Shown piece by piece: positions 8,407-17,204 of a DNA stretch of 29,121 bases. The stretch covers positions 1 through 29,121 of the forward strand of contig USJD01000021.1 of assembly GCA_900554835.1 (NCBI GenBank). Direction: 5' to 3'. A model generated the notes under the pieces. It saw only the letters and a list, made by a program, of their open reading frames with translations. It did not search any database and was not told where the DNA came from. This DNA comes from an uncultured Prevotella sp. (GTDB lineage: Bacteria > Bacteroidota > Bacteroidia > Bacteroidales > Bacteroidaceae). Each line of letters starts with the position of its first letter. The first letter of the stretch is position 1. A program made the position numbers and the translations under genes.

Positions 8407-9405
8407 TTATTTATTTTTCTTTTCTGGTCGAGCGATGCCGCCTGTTGCAGAATCATCATTTCCGTTCCATTTCAGAATGACAATCTGAGTCTTGGCAGCC
8501 AACTGGGTTGTGATATGCTCACTGTTCCCATTCAACTGAACATCAATCGCGTACTGGGTGTTTTCTTCGGCAATCTGGTCTTCGCCGAGGTCAAGTACCT
8601 TTCTCAATGATGCAGGCTTGTAGCTCTTGAGTACATTACCGCTCTTGTCTTTTACGGCAATCTCTATGACAGCATCTGCTTCCATGAGGCCCGACAAGAT
8701 GGTGGCCTGCAAATTGAAGATATCTCCGCTGGTGCCTGTCTGCTTATTGGCAGTAATCTCTATAGGATTTCCTTCCTCAACGGTTCTGCCAACAAACTTA
8801 CCCTCAATGATGTCAAAGATGGCACGGGTGGCTGTCTTGCTGATGGTAGCGGTGACAGATGCTGCATCCTTGATATCACTGTGCAATTCCATCTTGATAA
8901 GAGAAAGCATGGATTTGATCTGAACAGTTGGTCGGTCACTTCCATTCTTACCTCTACAGTTGTCTGAATAGAGTAGGGCATCTGGTTTGGTTGTATTGTT
9001 GATTACAACCTCCGTCTGATTCAGTCCCAAACTGCGCGTCTGCACGTTTTCATTATAGGGATAATAAACCCTGAAATCGACCTCCGTACCATCTGTAGGA
9101 TAGTAGGTTGGATTATTGTCGGCAGGAACAAGATAGCCAGTAGAGCCACGGTTGTCGGCAAGGAACTTCAGGTTGGCATGGTCGCCAATCACCTCGCTTG
9201 TTCCACTTTTCAGCATATATACTCCTATGCTCTGCCCGCCGTTCCAGACTGTTCCTGCTTCATTTTCGGCAGTGAACACTTCTGCTTTCAGGATAACCGG
9301 GCGAGGACCATTTTCAGCCTCTGTCTTGTCATCAGAACAAGACATCATTCCTAAGAGCATGAAGCTTAGGGGGATTGAAAAAATATATTTATAGATACTT
9401 TTCAT
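8407..9405 (-). CDS. Fimbrillin-like surface lipoprotein (first of four)
   Basis: 332 residues from the ATG at 9405. An open frame extends to 9501, but the first 32 residues are not signal-like; the inner start gives a lipoprotein signal (LLGMMSC, Cys23, then SDDKTEAE). The fimbrillin pattern is looser than in the other three: GGQSIGVYMLKSG, VDFRVYYPYN, PDALLYSDN, and VQIKSMLSLIKMELHSD, the strand equivalent to LALVRVEM in the paralogue. There is no CBM-like tail. The end (after QLNGNSE) reads ILKWNGNDDSATGG, close to the linker seen in other fimbrillin-like proteins. It follows the beta-helix gene by 37 bases. It is probably a surface scaffold or binding protein of the PUL. Confidence 0.7.
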   Translation of the reverse strand: MKSIYKYIFSIPLSFMLLGMMSCSDDKTEAENGPRPVILKAEVFTAENEAGTVWNGGQSIGVYMLKSGTSEVIGDHANLKFLADNRGSTGYLVPADNNPTYYPTDGTEVDFRVYYPYNENVQTRSLGLNQTEVVINNTTKPDALLYSDNCRGKNGSDRPTVQIKSMLSLIKMELHSDIKDAASVTATISKTATRAIFDIIEGKFVGRTVEEGNPIEITANKQTGTSGDIFNLQATILSGLMEADAVIEIAVKDKSGNVLKSYKPASLRKVLDLGEDQIAEENTQYAIDVQLNGNSEHITTQLAAKTQIVILKWNGNDDSATGGIARPEKKNK

Positions 9406-9442
9406 AAGGCGATAGTTACTTTTATGATTCGTTCTGTTTTGA

Positions 9443-11089
9443 TTAATGATTGGAAATCCAGGACGGCAGCTGTTGCAAGCGTGTCTGCAGTTGGGCTTCA
9501 TAGAGCGAAAGAGGTTCTACCTTGGTTCCATGAGACAAATCTGCTGTTACTTGCTCCGGCTTGAAGGATGTGGCACCCTGAAAACCTGCGATGATGGGTT
9601 TCAGGAAACGGTTGTTGCGGGTCCAAAGGTTAAACTCTCCTCCCGAACTTCCAGTTTCTGTATAGTTCCATAAGACGAGATCGCCTAAATGGTTTGGACC
9701 GAATGTCGCATCTCCACCAGCATGGTTAGGCAAGAAACCTCCCGAACAATCGTCTATGAGCGTAGCACGAGGCTGACTGCTATGTGATTCGAAGGTACTT
9801 GTACCTGCAGTAGTGCATTTCAAGATGACGGTTCCGATGGAGGTCTTGGATACTCCCGTAGAATGCTCCTGACCAGCCTGATCATTGATATAAGCTAACA
9901 ACACATGGGATGATGCTTCTGAGCGAATAGCTGCATGACCTTTATGACCCTCTATGCTGCAGTCTAAGACAGAAACATGAGTGCTGAGCATGACACTTGC
10001 TGCTTCTATGACGTCAATGAAGCGGCAGCGGCGCATCCATCCGTTTGCCTGTCGATGGAAAGCAATCATCTTATATCCGCTGTCGTGGATGCCACTTGGC
10101 TCATGGTGGATATACGGTTCATGGAAGTTACCTCGGAAGGCAATGTCCTCGATTCCGCATCCTACATGATGCTGGTATCTATGCAATGTCCATCCCCATG
10201 TTGCATCCACATGATGCATCAGCGGTTCCTTGAATTTCAGGGTGTTTCCCTCGATGCGCTCAATGGTAAGGTATTCATTGACCTGTACACCCTCATTGAT
10301 GAAAGTCTTCCACTCCGATGTTTCCACCTCATAAGGGGCAACCTCCTGTGCGATGGCTTCTGTCGATTTGCTATTGCCTTTCAATAGCAGGCGCTGGCCG
10401 ATATAGAGTCCACTGGTAGAAGCTACCTCCAATTGATGACTGCCTCGTGCCGAATTTCCAGTAACCTTGGTCAATAGAAGCTGATTGTCAGCATTGGCTC
10501 CCAAGTAGGTAAACCTGATTAGTTCCGGTGCACTCCAGAGGGCATTTGCCTGGGTCAAGGTATTAGGGTATTCCATGAAGATCTCAGTACCACCTTCACC
10601 GCTTCCGGCACCCTGCAAGATGATATTGTCACCATTGATGGTAATCGACTTGTTGGGATCATCAGCAGCACGGAGATTGTATCTGCCGGCAGAAAAGCGA
10701 ATGATAGCTTTACCTCCAGACTGGGTAGCTGCAGTAATGGCAGCTTCGAGAGCAGCACGATCGCTCTTATCATCGTTGGCAACTGCACCATAGTCATCTA
10801 CCAGGAAGACAGGATAGTCAACATCAGGAATTCCTCTTTCGCCATATTCATATCCTGCATAGGAAAAGTCGAGCAAAGTTGCTTCTTCACCAGTGGTACG
10901 AGCGGCAAGATAGTCTTTCCATAGAGCACATCCTGCTATCGGTTCAGAATCCGGACTACCTGGAGTTTCTGGTTTCCCCGGAGTTTCAGGTTGGCCTGGC
11001 TCCTGTGGCGTGTTGTCATCGCTACATGCTGTAGGCAACAACCCCATGAAGGGTAAAAACATCAGAGGAAGTTGGCGTAAATATTTCAT
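9443..11089 (-). CDS. Secreted right-handed beta-helix protein, PL29/DUF4955-like lyase candidate
   Basis: 548 residues from the ATG at 11089, chosen because it gives a lipoprotein signal (LLPTAC, Cys22) and has AAAGGAT upstream; the open frame reaches 11161. After the Cys comes a Pro/Glu/Gly linker with repeated PETPG units. Then a pectate-lyase-superfamily start: VDDYGAVANDDKSDRAALEA, SGGKAIIRFSAGRYNL, ITINGDNIILQGAGSG. The remaining coils contain many His (HRYQHHVGCGIEDIAFRG, HEPYIHHEPSG). The overall pattern recalls the DUF4955 group that includes the Bacteroides PL29 lyase acting on chondroitin and hyaluronan. I assign this from remembered family features, not alignment. Its place between SusD-type genes and a PL8 lyase supports polysaccharide cleavage at the surface. 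Confidence 0.6.
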   Translation of the reverse strand: MKYLRQLPLMFLPFMGLLPTACSDDNTPQEPGQPETPGKPETPGSPDSEPIAGCALWKDYLAARTTGEEATLLDFSYAGYEYGERGIPDVDYPVFLVDDYGAVANDDKSDRAALEAAITAATQSGGKAIIRFSAGRYNLRAADDPNKSITINGDNIILQGAGSGEGGTEIFMEYPNTLTQANALWSAPELIRFTYLGANADNQLLLTKVTGNSARGSHQLEVASTSGLYIGQRLLLKGNSKSTEAIAQEVAPYEVETSEWKTFINEGVQVNEYLTIERIEGNTLKFKEPLMHHVDATWGWTLHRYQHHVGCGIEDIAFRGNFHEPYIHHEPSGIHDSGYKMIAFHRQANGWMRRCRFIDVIEAASVMLSTHVSVLDCSIEGHKGHAAIRSEASSHVLLAYINDQAGQEHSTGVSKTSIGTVILKCTTAGTSTFESHSSQPRATLIDDCSGGFLPNHAGGDATFGPNHLGDLVLWNYTETGSSGGEFNLWTRNNRFLKPIIAGFQGATSFKPEQVTADLSHGTKVEPLSLYEAQLQTRLQQLPSWISNH

Positions 11090-11106
11090 AAGAATCCTTT
11101 TTAATG

Positions 11107-12111
11107 TTATGGTTCCTGTACAACAATGGTAATCTGACGTACAGCGGTTTTGCTTTCCCACATGTTTGCATTCTTGGCAACGAAGGTAGCAGTATAGGTT
11201 CCTGGTTTGCGATAGGAATAGCTATACTTGTTCAGACGTGCCTCGATAGACTGGATGGCTGTTCCCTTATCCGGTTCTACGCTGCGTGGGTTGATGTTCT
11301 GACTTACCATCCATACCACTTCATCTGGCTCTTTTCCATTGGCATCAGGAGTAGCCTTCTGAGGTTGGAAAAGCAGGCTGTTGTCACTCACTTGATAATT
11401 GGTCTTGGTAGAAGACTGAGCGAAGACGGGCCTAAACGCCCAATCCTTGATGGCGTCAGTGATATTGATAACCTGTCCGTCGGATGTTGTCTTCTGTAAT
11501 TTCAGTCCAGTAATATCAACTCGTGGACGGTTGGTATATTTCCCGTTACCATTGGCTGCAGGAATCTCATCTCTTCCTTGAGCATTGTATTGGTAAGCTA
11601 CATAGAAATTCTGGTTGATGTCAGTAAACTGCGAAAGATCAATCGTTCCGGATGTTTCCACTGCTGAAGCTGATGTTGGTACAGGCATAGGAAGATAACC
11701 GTTTGCCTTGCCGGAAATCGGTTTCCATGTAGCCTTGTTCAGTTCTTCCGGTGTATAAGTTCCACTGAAGTCTGTGCTGATGTAAGCATGTACGATTTCC
11801 TTGTTCAAGTAATTCAGGTCATTGTACTGCTGTTTCAAACTGCATGAAAGCGTGAGCGATGCTATTTCTGTTTCCGTTCTGTTCATGCGGTCGTAGTTAC
11901 TTCCATCTTCACCAGAATAGAACGTGATATAGTCGGCATTACCGTCTATCAGGAAGTGGATTTCCTCATCCGTCTTGATGGTAGTTACCTCCCCTTCAGT
12001 CCTGACGTTGAAAGATAGACTTTCTACATCATCAGGATTGCAGGCGCTGGCTGCTAATAGAAGTGATGCAGTCAGCACGCTTTTGATATATTTATGAATG
12101 TGTTTCCTCAT
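11107..12111 (-). CDS. DUF5017-like surface glycan-binding lipoprotein
   Basis: 334 residues. Lipobox LAASAC with Cys24, then NPDD. The core matches DUF5017-type proteins, which follow SusD in many PULs: F-L-I-D-G-N-A-D-Y-I-T-F-Y-S-G-E-D-G near residue 55-70, a middle beta-sandwich (NQNFYVAYQYNA), then D-W-A-F-R-P-V-F. The last 50 residues form a PKD-like strand set (YRKPGTYTATFVAKNANMW...ITIVVQEP). In such positions these proteins act as surface glycan-binding proteins (SGBPs) beside the SusCD transporter. It is third in the gene series, 47 bases from susD and 17 from the beta-helix gene. Direct sugar-binding residues cannot be named from sequence alone. Confidence 0.75.
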   Translation of the reverse strand: MRKHIHKYIKSVLTASLLLAASACNPDDVESLSFNVRTEGEVTTIKTDEEIHFLIDGNADYITFYSGEDGSNYDRMNRTETEIASLTLSCSLKQQYNDLNYLNKEIVHAYISTDFSGTYTPEELNKATWKPISGKANGYLPMPVPTSASAVETSGTIDLSQFTDINQNFYVAYQYNAQGRDEIPAANGNGKYTNRPRVDITGLKLQKTTSDGQVINITDAIKDWAFRPVFAQSSTKTNYQVSDNSLLFQPQKATPDANGKEPDEVVWMVSQNINPRSVEPDKGTAIQSIEARLNKYSYSYRKPGTYTATFVAKNANMWESKTAVRQITIVVQEP

Positions 12112-12158
12112 ATTGCACGTTATGTAATGTGATTGTTGTTTGCGTTCTAACTATCTTC

Positions 12159-13775
12159 TTACCACAAGTCTGTTTGCTTGCAAAGCGTATTTACATTCAG
12201 TTCTGCCTGTGGGATAGGGAAGTAGATATGCTTCAGAGCGAAGTTGACGGCTGGAGTTGCCTTGACATTATCGAGGTCGTAGCCTATCTTCTTATTGACA
12301 TCGTTGAGCGACTGGTCTTTCAGAATGTTCAACTGTTTCTGGAAGTATTCTACACCATGTCTGCGCAATTCCTGTCGGCGAGGTACCTCAAAGCACAATT
12401 CGCGTGTGCGCTCCTCCTGTACGAGTTTGCCAAAACTATCATGGTCTGGATAATCAGACAGATTGATGATGGATGCTCCAGAACGCATACGTACTTGATT
12501 GACAGCACTGATAGCCTCGTCGGTAGGTCCGTTGTTGATCTCGTTCTCACATTCTGCAATCATCAGCAGCACATCGGCATAGCGGATAACAGGGAAGTTG
12601 ATGGATGAGTTGTTGCGTGATAACGGACGCTCAGGAATATACTTGGCGCGCCATTTGGCAGCATTGCCATCTTCCAGTGCCTTTTCAGCAGTAGTACGTT
12701 CTACTTCTTTGACTACTCCATTGGTGGTTACATACTTATAGTCTGCAATATTCCACCACTGTCGTTCATCACCATTTTCATACAAACGGAAGAGGTATTT
12801 TGTACCATCATAGAGTCCATAAGCGTAGGCATAATCATCTGATACCGACTGCTGGGTTACACCGATGTAAAGTCCCAATCTTCCAGCCTCATTGGTCTGT
12901 GTTTGTCCATTACCAGAGAATTCTACCTCCATCAGGCTCTCACGATAAGTAAGGTCGTAGAGATTGGAACAGAGATTGATGAAATACTGGCGATAACCGC
13001 CCTGCGCCTTCGGAATGAGCCGATGCAATCCGCTCTGCTTTACCTTCTTGGCATACTCGAGGGCCTTTCCCCATGTATCTGCATACACAGGATATCCGGC
13101 TTCCCACATATAGGCTCTTGCAAGCAAAGCCCATGCTGCAGTCTGGGATATGCGTCCCGGAGTCTCAAACTTATTGGCAGGCTGGCAATTGGCAGCAGCC
13201 TCTTCCAGGTCGCTTATGATCTGTGCGTAAATTTCCTGCTGAGAAGACTTTTTCAGATTTTGGGTCTTCAGATCGTAGGTTGGAGTGATGCGCAGAGGCA
13301 CCTCTCCCCAGAAAGCTACGAGATTCATGTAGAATACTGCTCTGAGCGCTTTGGCTTCACCCAAGAACTGGGCTTTGCGCTGGGCTCCACCACATTCTGC
13401 ATCTGAACGCTGGGAGATTAACGAGATATAGTCGTTGGCACGGTTGATACCCTCGTAGAGAGCAGTCCAGGATGTCTTCAGAGAGTTGTCTGTGTTATTA
13501 TAATTATAGTTGCTTATCTGGATATAATTTTTGCCGTAGCTGCGGTTGTAAACCAGGATGTCTGTACCGCCATCAAGGTCGGACCATAGGTTCTGACCGT
13601 AGCAGCCCAACGAGCCAAGTGCATCATATACACCGGCAAGACCAGCCATACAGCTGCTCTCGGTGCGGTAGATATCATCTTGCTCCAGATAATCGTAAGG
13701 CTCAGTCTCCAGAAAGTTACAAGCTGTCAACTGTAGAGACAGAACTGCTATGAGAATATATTTTATACCTTTCAT
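12159..13775 (-). CDS. susD: SusD/RagB-family outer-membrane lipoprotein
   Basis: 538 residues, normal for the family. Lipobox LQLTAC with Cys19, followed by the classic NFLETEPYDYLEQDDIY start. TPR-like helices follow (ALRAVFYMNLVAFWGEVPL, the LYN/AFWGE-V-P-L family motif; AAWALLARAYMWEAG). Late motifs are the Y-A-D-V-L-L-M-I-A-E-C-E-N-E segment and a VRMRSGAS...EERTRELCFE-x-x-R segment, both typical of SusD C-terminal domains. The protein caps the SusC barrel on the outer surface and binds glycan for import. The gene starts 67 bases after the susC stop. 'susD' is used as a family label; the actual locus name is unknown. Confidence 0.95.
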   Translation of the reverse strand: MKGIKYILIAVLSLQLTACNFLETEPYDYLEQDDIYRTESSCMAGLAGVYDALGSLGCYGQNLWSDLDGGTDILVYNRSYGKNYIQISNYNYNNTDNSLKTSWTALYEGINRANDYISLISQRSDAECGGAQRKAQFLGEAKALRAVFYMNLVAFWGEVPLRITPTYDLKTQNLKKSSQQEIYAQIISDLEEAAANCQPANKFETPGRISQTAAWALLARAYMWEAGYPVYADTWGKALEYAKKVKQSGLHRLIPKAQGGYRQYFINLCSNLYDLTYRESLMEVEFSGNGQTQTNEAGRLGLYIGVTQQSVSDDYAYAYGLYDGTKYLFRLYENGDERQWWNIADYKYVTTNGVVKEVERTTAEKALEDGNAAKWRAKYIPERPLSRNNSSINFPVIRYADVLLMIAECENEINNGPTDEAISAVNQVRMRSGASIINLSDYPDHDSFGKLVQEERTRELCFEVPRRQELRRHGVEYFQKQLNILKDQSLNDVNKKIGYDLDNVKATPAVNFALKHIYFPIPQAELNVNTLCKQTDLW

Positions 13776-13842
13776 ACCTTATTATATATAATGAGCTTAT
13801 TTGATATATAAGAATGTTCTGATCTATCAGAACTGTGAATGA

Positions 13843-16800
13843 TTACAGAGCCATTTCCACTCCGAAGGTAAACGTCTTAGCCTTTGGATAAGCAGAATAG
13901 TCGAAACCGCGTGTCATGGCTGAGTTACGGGTTGACACCTCTGGATCGTAGCCAGTATAGTTGGTCCATGTACACAGGTTCTGTGCGCTGATATACATGC
14001 GTAGACTTGACAGATGAAGGTGTTTCAACACCTTATTTGGCAATCGGTAACCGAGCTGCACGTTCTTAAGTCTGAGGAAAGAAGCATCTTCCACCTCTCT
14101 GCTGGTGTGGATATTGCTCAATCCGCGGTTTACTGCCCACAGGTAGTTGGTGTAGTTACCTTCTACTACGGTACCATCAGCAAGAGTCTGGCGTGGTTTC
14201 CAATGATCCTGAACAGTAGCCAACTGGTTGAGATGTCGTCCGTCGAGACTTTCAAGTCTTGCACGGTTGTAGTTGATCACATCATTGCCATACGACCACT
14301 GGAAGAAGATGCTAAGGTCGAAGCCTTTCCATTCAAAGTTATTGGTGAAACCACCTGTATGAATTGGCAAACCATGACCAATTACAGTCTGGTCTTCTGC
14401 AGTCACCTTTCCATCGCCGTTGATATCTCTCAACTTCGGATCACCTGGCTTGATGTTGGCACGTTCATTGGTATTATTAGGAATCTCTGGCTTGAGTTGG
14501 AATACGCCAGGAGATACTTCATTGAAGTCTTCATACTGATATACACCATCATATACATATCCATACATCTCACTCAGAGGAGAACCTACCTTACAGATGT
14601 AGAGGTCAGGGATGTTAGGATAACGAATACCAGCCTTGCGGCTCAACTGTCCGTCGCTGAGTGCAGTAATCTCGTTCTTGTTGAAAGCGATATTAAAGCT
14701 GCTGGTCCATTTCAAACGTTTCTTGCTGCCTGGCAGGATGGTGGCGTTGAGCGTAATCTCAAGACCCTTATTATTGATACTTCCCACATTCTGCTGTACC
14801 TGTGTGAAACCGATAGAAGGTGGCACGTCGGCATAGAGGAGCAGGTCGCGTGTATCCTTATTATAGAGGTCGATGCTACCATTGATGCGGTTGTTGAGAA
14901 TACCGAAATCGATACCGAGGTTACTCTGGTAGGTTGTCTCCCATTTCAGATTGCGGTTAGCTATCTGCATCAGGTAGATGGCTGGCTGCATGCTATTTCC
15001 GAAAGGATAGTTCTGATTGCCGCTATAGAGCAGGTTGCTTGGATAGGCATACTGGGTAGCGTTGTTACCGGTTGCACCCCAACCTAAACGGAGCTTGAAG
15101 TTGCTGAGCCATGAACCTAAGGTTGCCATAAAAGGCTCGTCGCTTACTCGCCATGCAGCAGCGATAGAAGGGAAGTAGCCCCATTTGTGATGTACGAAAC
15201 GGGAGGTTCCATCAGCGCGCATGGTAGCTGTAAGGAGATAACGGGAATTCCAGTCATAGTTGAATCGGGTAAAGAATGAAAGCATATTATTCTTCACCTT
15301 ATCTGCAGTAAGAGCCTGTGGAGTACCTTCATTAATACCCCAGAATCCCATTTCGTCCCAAGGCAACATCACCGACTTAGCACCGAGGTTGGTGATTTCC
15401 TGACTTGAAAGTGAAGTACCTAACATGGCGTTGAGCTGATGGTCCTTGATGCGCTTCTTGTAACTGAGTGTATATTCATTAGACCAACTGTTCCACTCCT
15501 TGTAGTTGAACATACCGTTGGAACGGGATGAAGAGTAGGAAGGATCACCGAAATAGGTATCCTTATTATAGAATTTCTCGTCGCGCACTTCGCGCCAAGT
15601 ATAGGAGAATGTCACCTTGAAGAGCAGGTCCTTGATGATGGTCCAGTTCAGGTATGTATTGATGTTGAACTGGCGGTTGCGCTGCTTGGTATAGCTGTTC
15701 TCGATAGTCTTTACAGGGTTGTAAGGATAGGTTCCACCATTCGTATCAGTAATGTCGGCGAGTTCATCGCTACTGCGGTATTTTACAGGGCGATAAGCCA
15801 ATACCTGATAGAGGAAATACTGGGTGCTCTGTCCATCACCCTGAGAAGGAGCCGAACCGATAGCCATATTATTTGCAAAATTAGCCGCACCGCCCCATTT
15901 TACACTCTTGGAGAGTTGCTGGTCGAGGGTGATACGCGCCTTCAGACTCTCGTAGGATGATTCTACGATTGTACCCTGCTGGTTGTAGTAAGAAATACTG
16001 CTGCTGTAACGTGTATTCTTAGTACCTCCGTTGAGAGCCAGATGATGGCTTGTCATAGGAGCATCACGGAACACGAGATCCTGCCAGTTGGTAGAAGCAC
16101 GATTATTGTAGTCGTCGAGTGTCTGGTAACGTCCCAGATTCTCGTCGAAACTGAAATAAGTCTTGTTCATTTCGTCAGGAGTGAGCATCTCCTGCTGTAA
16201 TTCCACGAAACTGCGTCCCTCAAGAAGCTTGAGGAATTTCGGTTTGGTTTGATAAGCCACATATCCGTTATAAGTGATACGAGGAGCACTTTCTGTACCA
16301 CGCTTAGTAGTGATGATGATGACACCATTTGCACCACGAGCACCATAGATAGCTGTAGCTGACGCATCTTTCAGCACATCAATAGACTCGATATCGTTAG
16401 GATTGATGGCAGCAGCATTGGCATCTTCGGTAGCAAAACCGTCGATGACATACAAAGGAGAACCATCAGACACATCGCTGATGGTATTGCTACCACGAAT
16501 CACGATGTTGGCTTCCGCACCAGGCTGTCCGTCGCCGCTCACTACCTGTACACCAGCAACACGTCCACCGAGAGCCTGATCAAAAGAAGCTACAGAGGCT
16601 TTATTCAGTTCGCCCATATCAACTTTGTCCACAGATCCAGTGAGGTCGCTTTTCTTCACGGTAGCATAACCGATGGCCACCACTTCATCCAGCAATGCGC
16701 CGTCTTCCTTCAAAACTATCTGAAGGGTTTTCTGTTTACCAACTTTCACTTCCTGTGTAGCGAAACCGATGTACGAGAATGTCAAAACAGCATTTTCGTC

Positions 16801-17013
16801 CTTCACTTCCAAAGAGAAGTTGCCGTCCATGTCGGATATAGTACCCACACCAGCAGCACCTTTCTGCATAATGCTAACTCCCATCATAGGTAGGTTTGTA
16901 TCATCTACAACAGTACCTTTGACTTGAATTTGGCCGTATGCAAGATTTGCCCATAGCAGAATCGCTATCAAGCAACAAGTTTTCTTAATAAATAGCCGAT
17001 AATTGTTTGCCAT
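13843..17013 (-). CDS. susC: SusC/RagA-family TonB-dependent outer-membrane transporter
   Basis: 1056 residues, normal length. Signal peptide to about AYG (residue 27). A carboxypeptidase-regulatory-like domain (residues 29-105: VKGTVVDDTNLPMMGVSI, GNFSLEV, LTFSYIGF) leads to the SusC motif LLDEVVAIGYATVKKSDLTG and then the plug (GQPGAEANIVIRGSNTIS, YVIDGFA, SIDVLKDASATAIYGARGAN, GVIIITTKRG). The rest is a 22-strand barrel ending with TFGVEMAL. It imports oligosaccharides from the surface lyases with TonB/ExbBD energy. No N-terminal STN domain is present, so this is not the anti-sigma signalling type. It is the first gene of the series; GH88 lies 191 bases upstream on the same strand. Confidence 0.96.
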   Translation of the reverse strand: MANNYRLFIKKTCCLIAILLWANLAYGQIQVKGTVVDDTNLPMMGVSIMQKGAAGVGTISDMDGNFSLEVKDENAVLTFSYIGFATQEVKVGKQKTLQIVLKEDGALLDEVVAIGYATVKKSDLTGSVDKVDMGELNKASVASFDQALGGRVAGVQVVSGDGQPGAEANIVIRGSNTISDVSDGSPLYVIDGFATEDANAAAINPNDIESIDVLKDASATAIYGARGANGVIIITTKRGTESAPRITYNGYVAYQTKPKFLKLLEGRSFVELQQEMLTPDEMNKTYFSFDENLGRYQTLDDYNNRASTNWQDLVFRDAPMTSHHLALNGGTKNTRYSSSISYYNQQGTIVESSYESLKARITLDQQLSKSVKWGGAANFANNMAIGSAPSQGDGQSTQYFLYQVLAYRPVKYRSSDELADITDTNGGTYPYNPVKTIENSYTKQRNRQFNINTYLNWTIIKDLLFKVTFSYTWREVRDEKFYNKDTYFGDPSYSSSRSNGMFNYKEWNSWSNEYTLSYKKRIKDHQLNAMLGTSLSSQEITNLGAKSVMLPWDEMGFWGINEGTPQALTADKVKNNMLSFFTRFNYDWNSRYLLTATMRADGTSRFVHHKWGYFPSIAAAWRVSDEPFMATLGSWLSNFKLRLGWGATGNNATQYAYPSNLLYSGNQNYPFGNSMQPAIYLMQIANRNLKWETTYQSNLGIDFGILNNRINGSIDLYNKDTRDLLLYADVPPSIGFTQVQQNVGSINNKGLEITLNATILPGSKKRLKWTSSFNIAFNKNEITALSDGQLSRKAGIRYPNIPDLYICKVGSPLSEMYGYVYDGVYQYEDFNEVSPGVFQLKPEIPNNTNERANIKPGDPKLRDINGDGKVTAEDQTVIGHGLPIHTGGFTNNFEWKGFDLSIFFQWSYGNDVINYNRARLESLDGRHLNQLATVQDHWKPRQTLADGTVVEGNYTNYLWAVNRGLSNIHTSREVEDASFLRLKNVQLGYRLPNKVLKHLHLSSLRMYISAQNLCTWTNYTGYDPEVSTRNSAMTRGFDYSAYPKAKTFTFGVEMAL

Positions 17014-17041
17014 AGAAGAGATAGATTCTAGAATTTAGTAT

Positions 17042-17108
17042 AACTCAAAAATGAGTTGGGATATTAATATGTATATAAGTTAAGGAGCTTTTAGATCAGC
17101 CCCTTAAC
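17042..17108 (-). promoter_or_regulatory. Structured leader before susC
   Basis: Two stem-loops in the susC leader. Inner one: AACTCA-AAAA-TGAGTT (17042-17057). Upstream one: an 11-bp stem with one G-U pair between 17079-17089 and 17098-17108, with GTTAAGGGGCT on the coding strand and an 8-base loop. The larger stem is not followed by a T-run on the coding strand. It could be an attenuator, an antisense target or a partial terminator of GH88 read-through. The function is unknown. Confidence 0.5.
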
Positions 17109-17204
17109 TTTCTTATAGTTTAGTTTATTATTCATTTGCTTTTTAGCCTTTCAATTAGCCTGTTCCGGTCAATTGATTCGCTTTATATAGCCTGATAATT
17201 TGTT

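Noticed and set aside
14014..15087. A 357-codon open frame on the plus strand
   Set aside because: It is antisense to susC, whose domains are clear; no recognisable protein is read.
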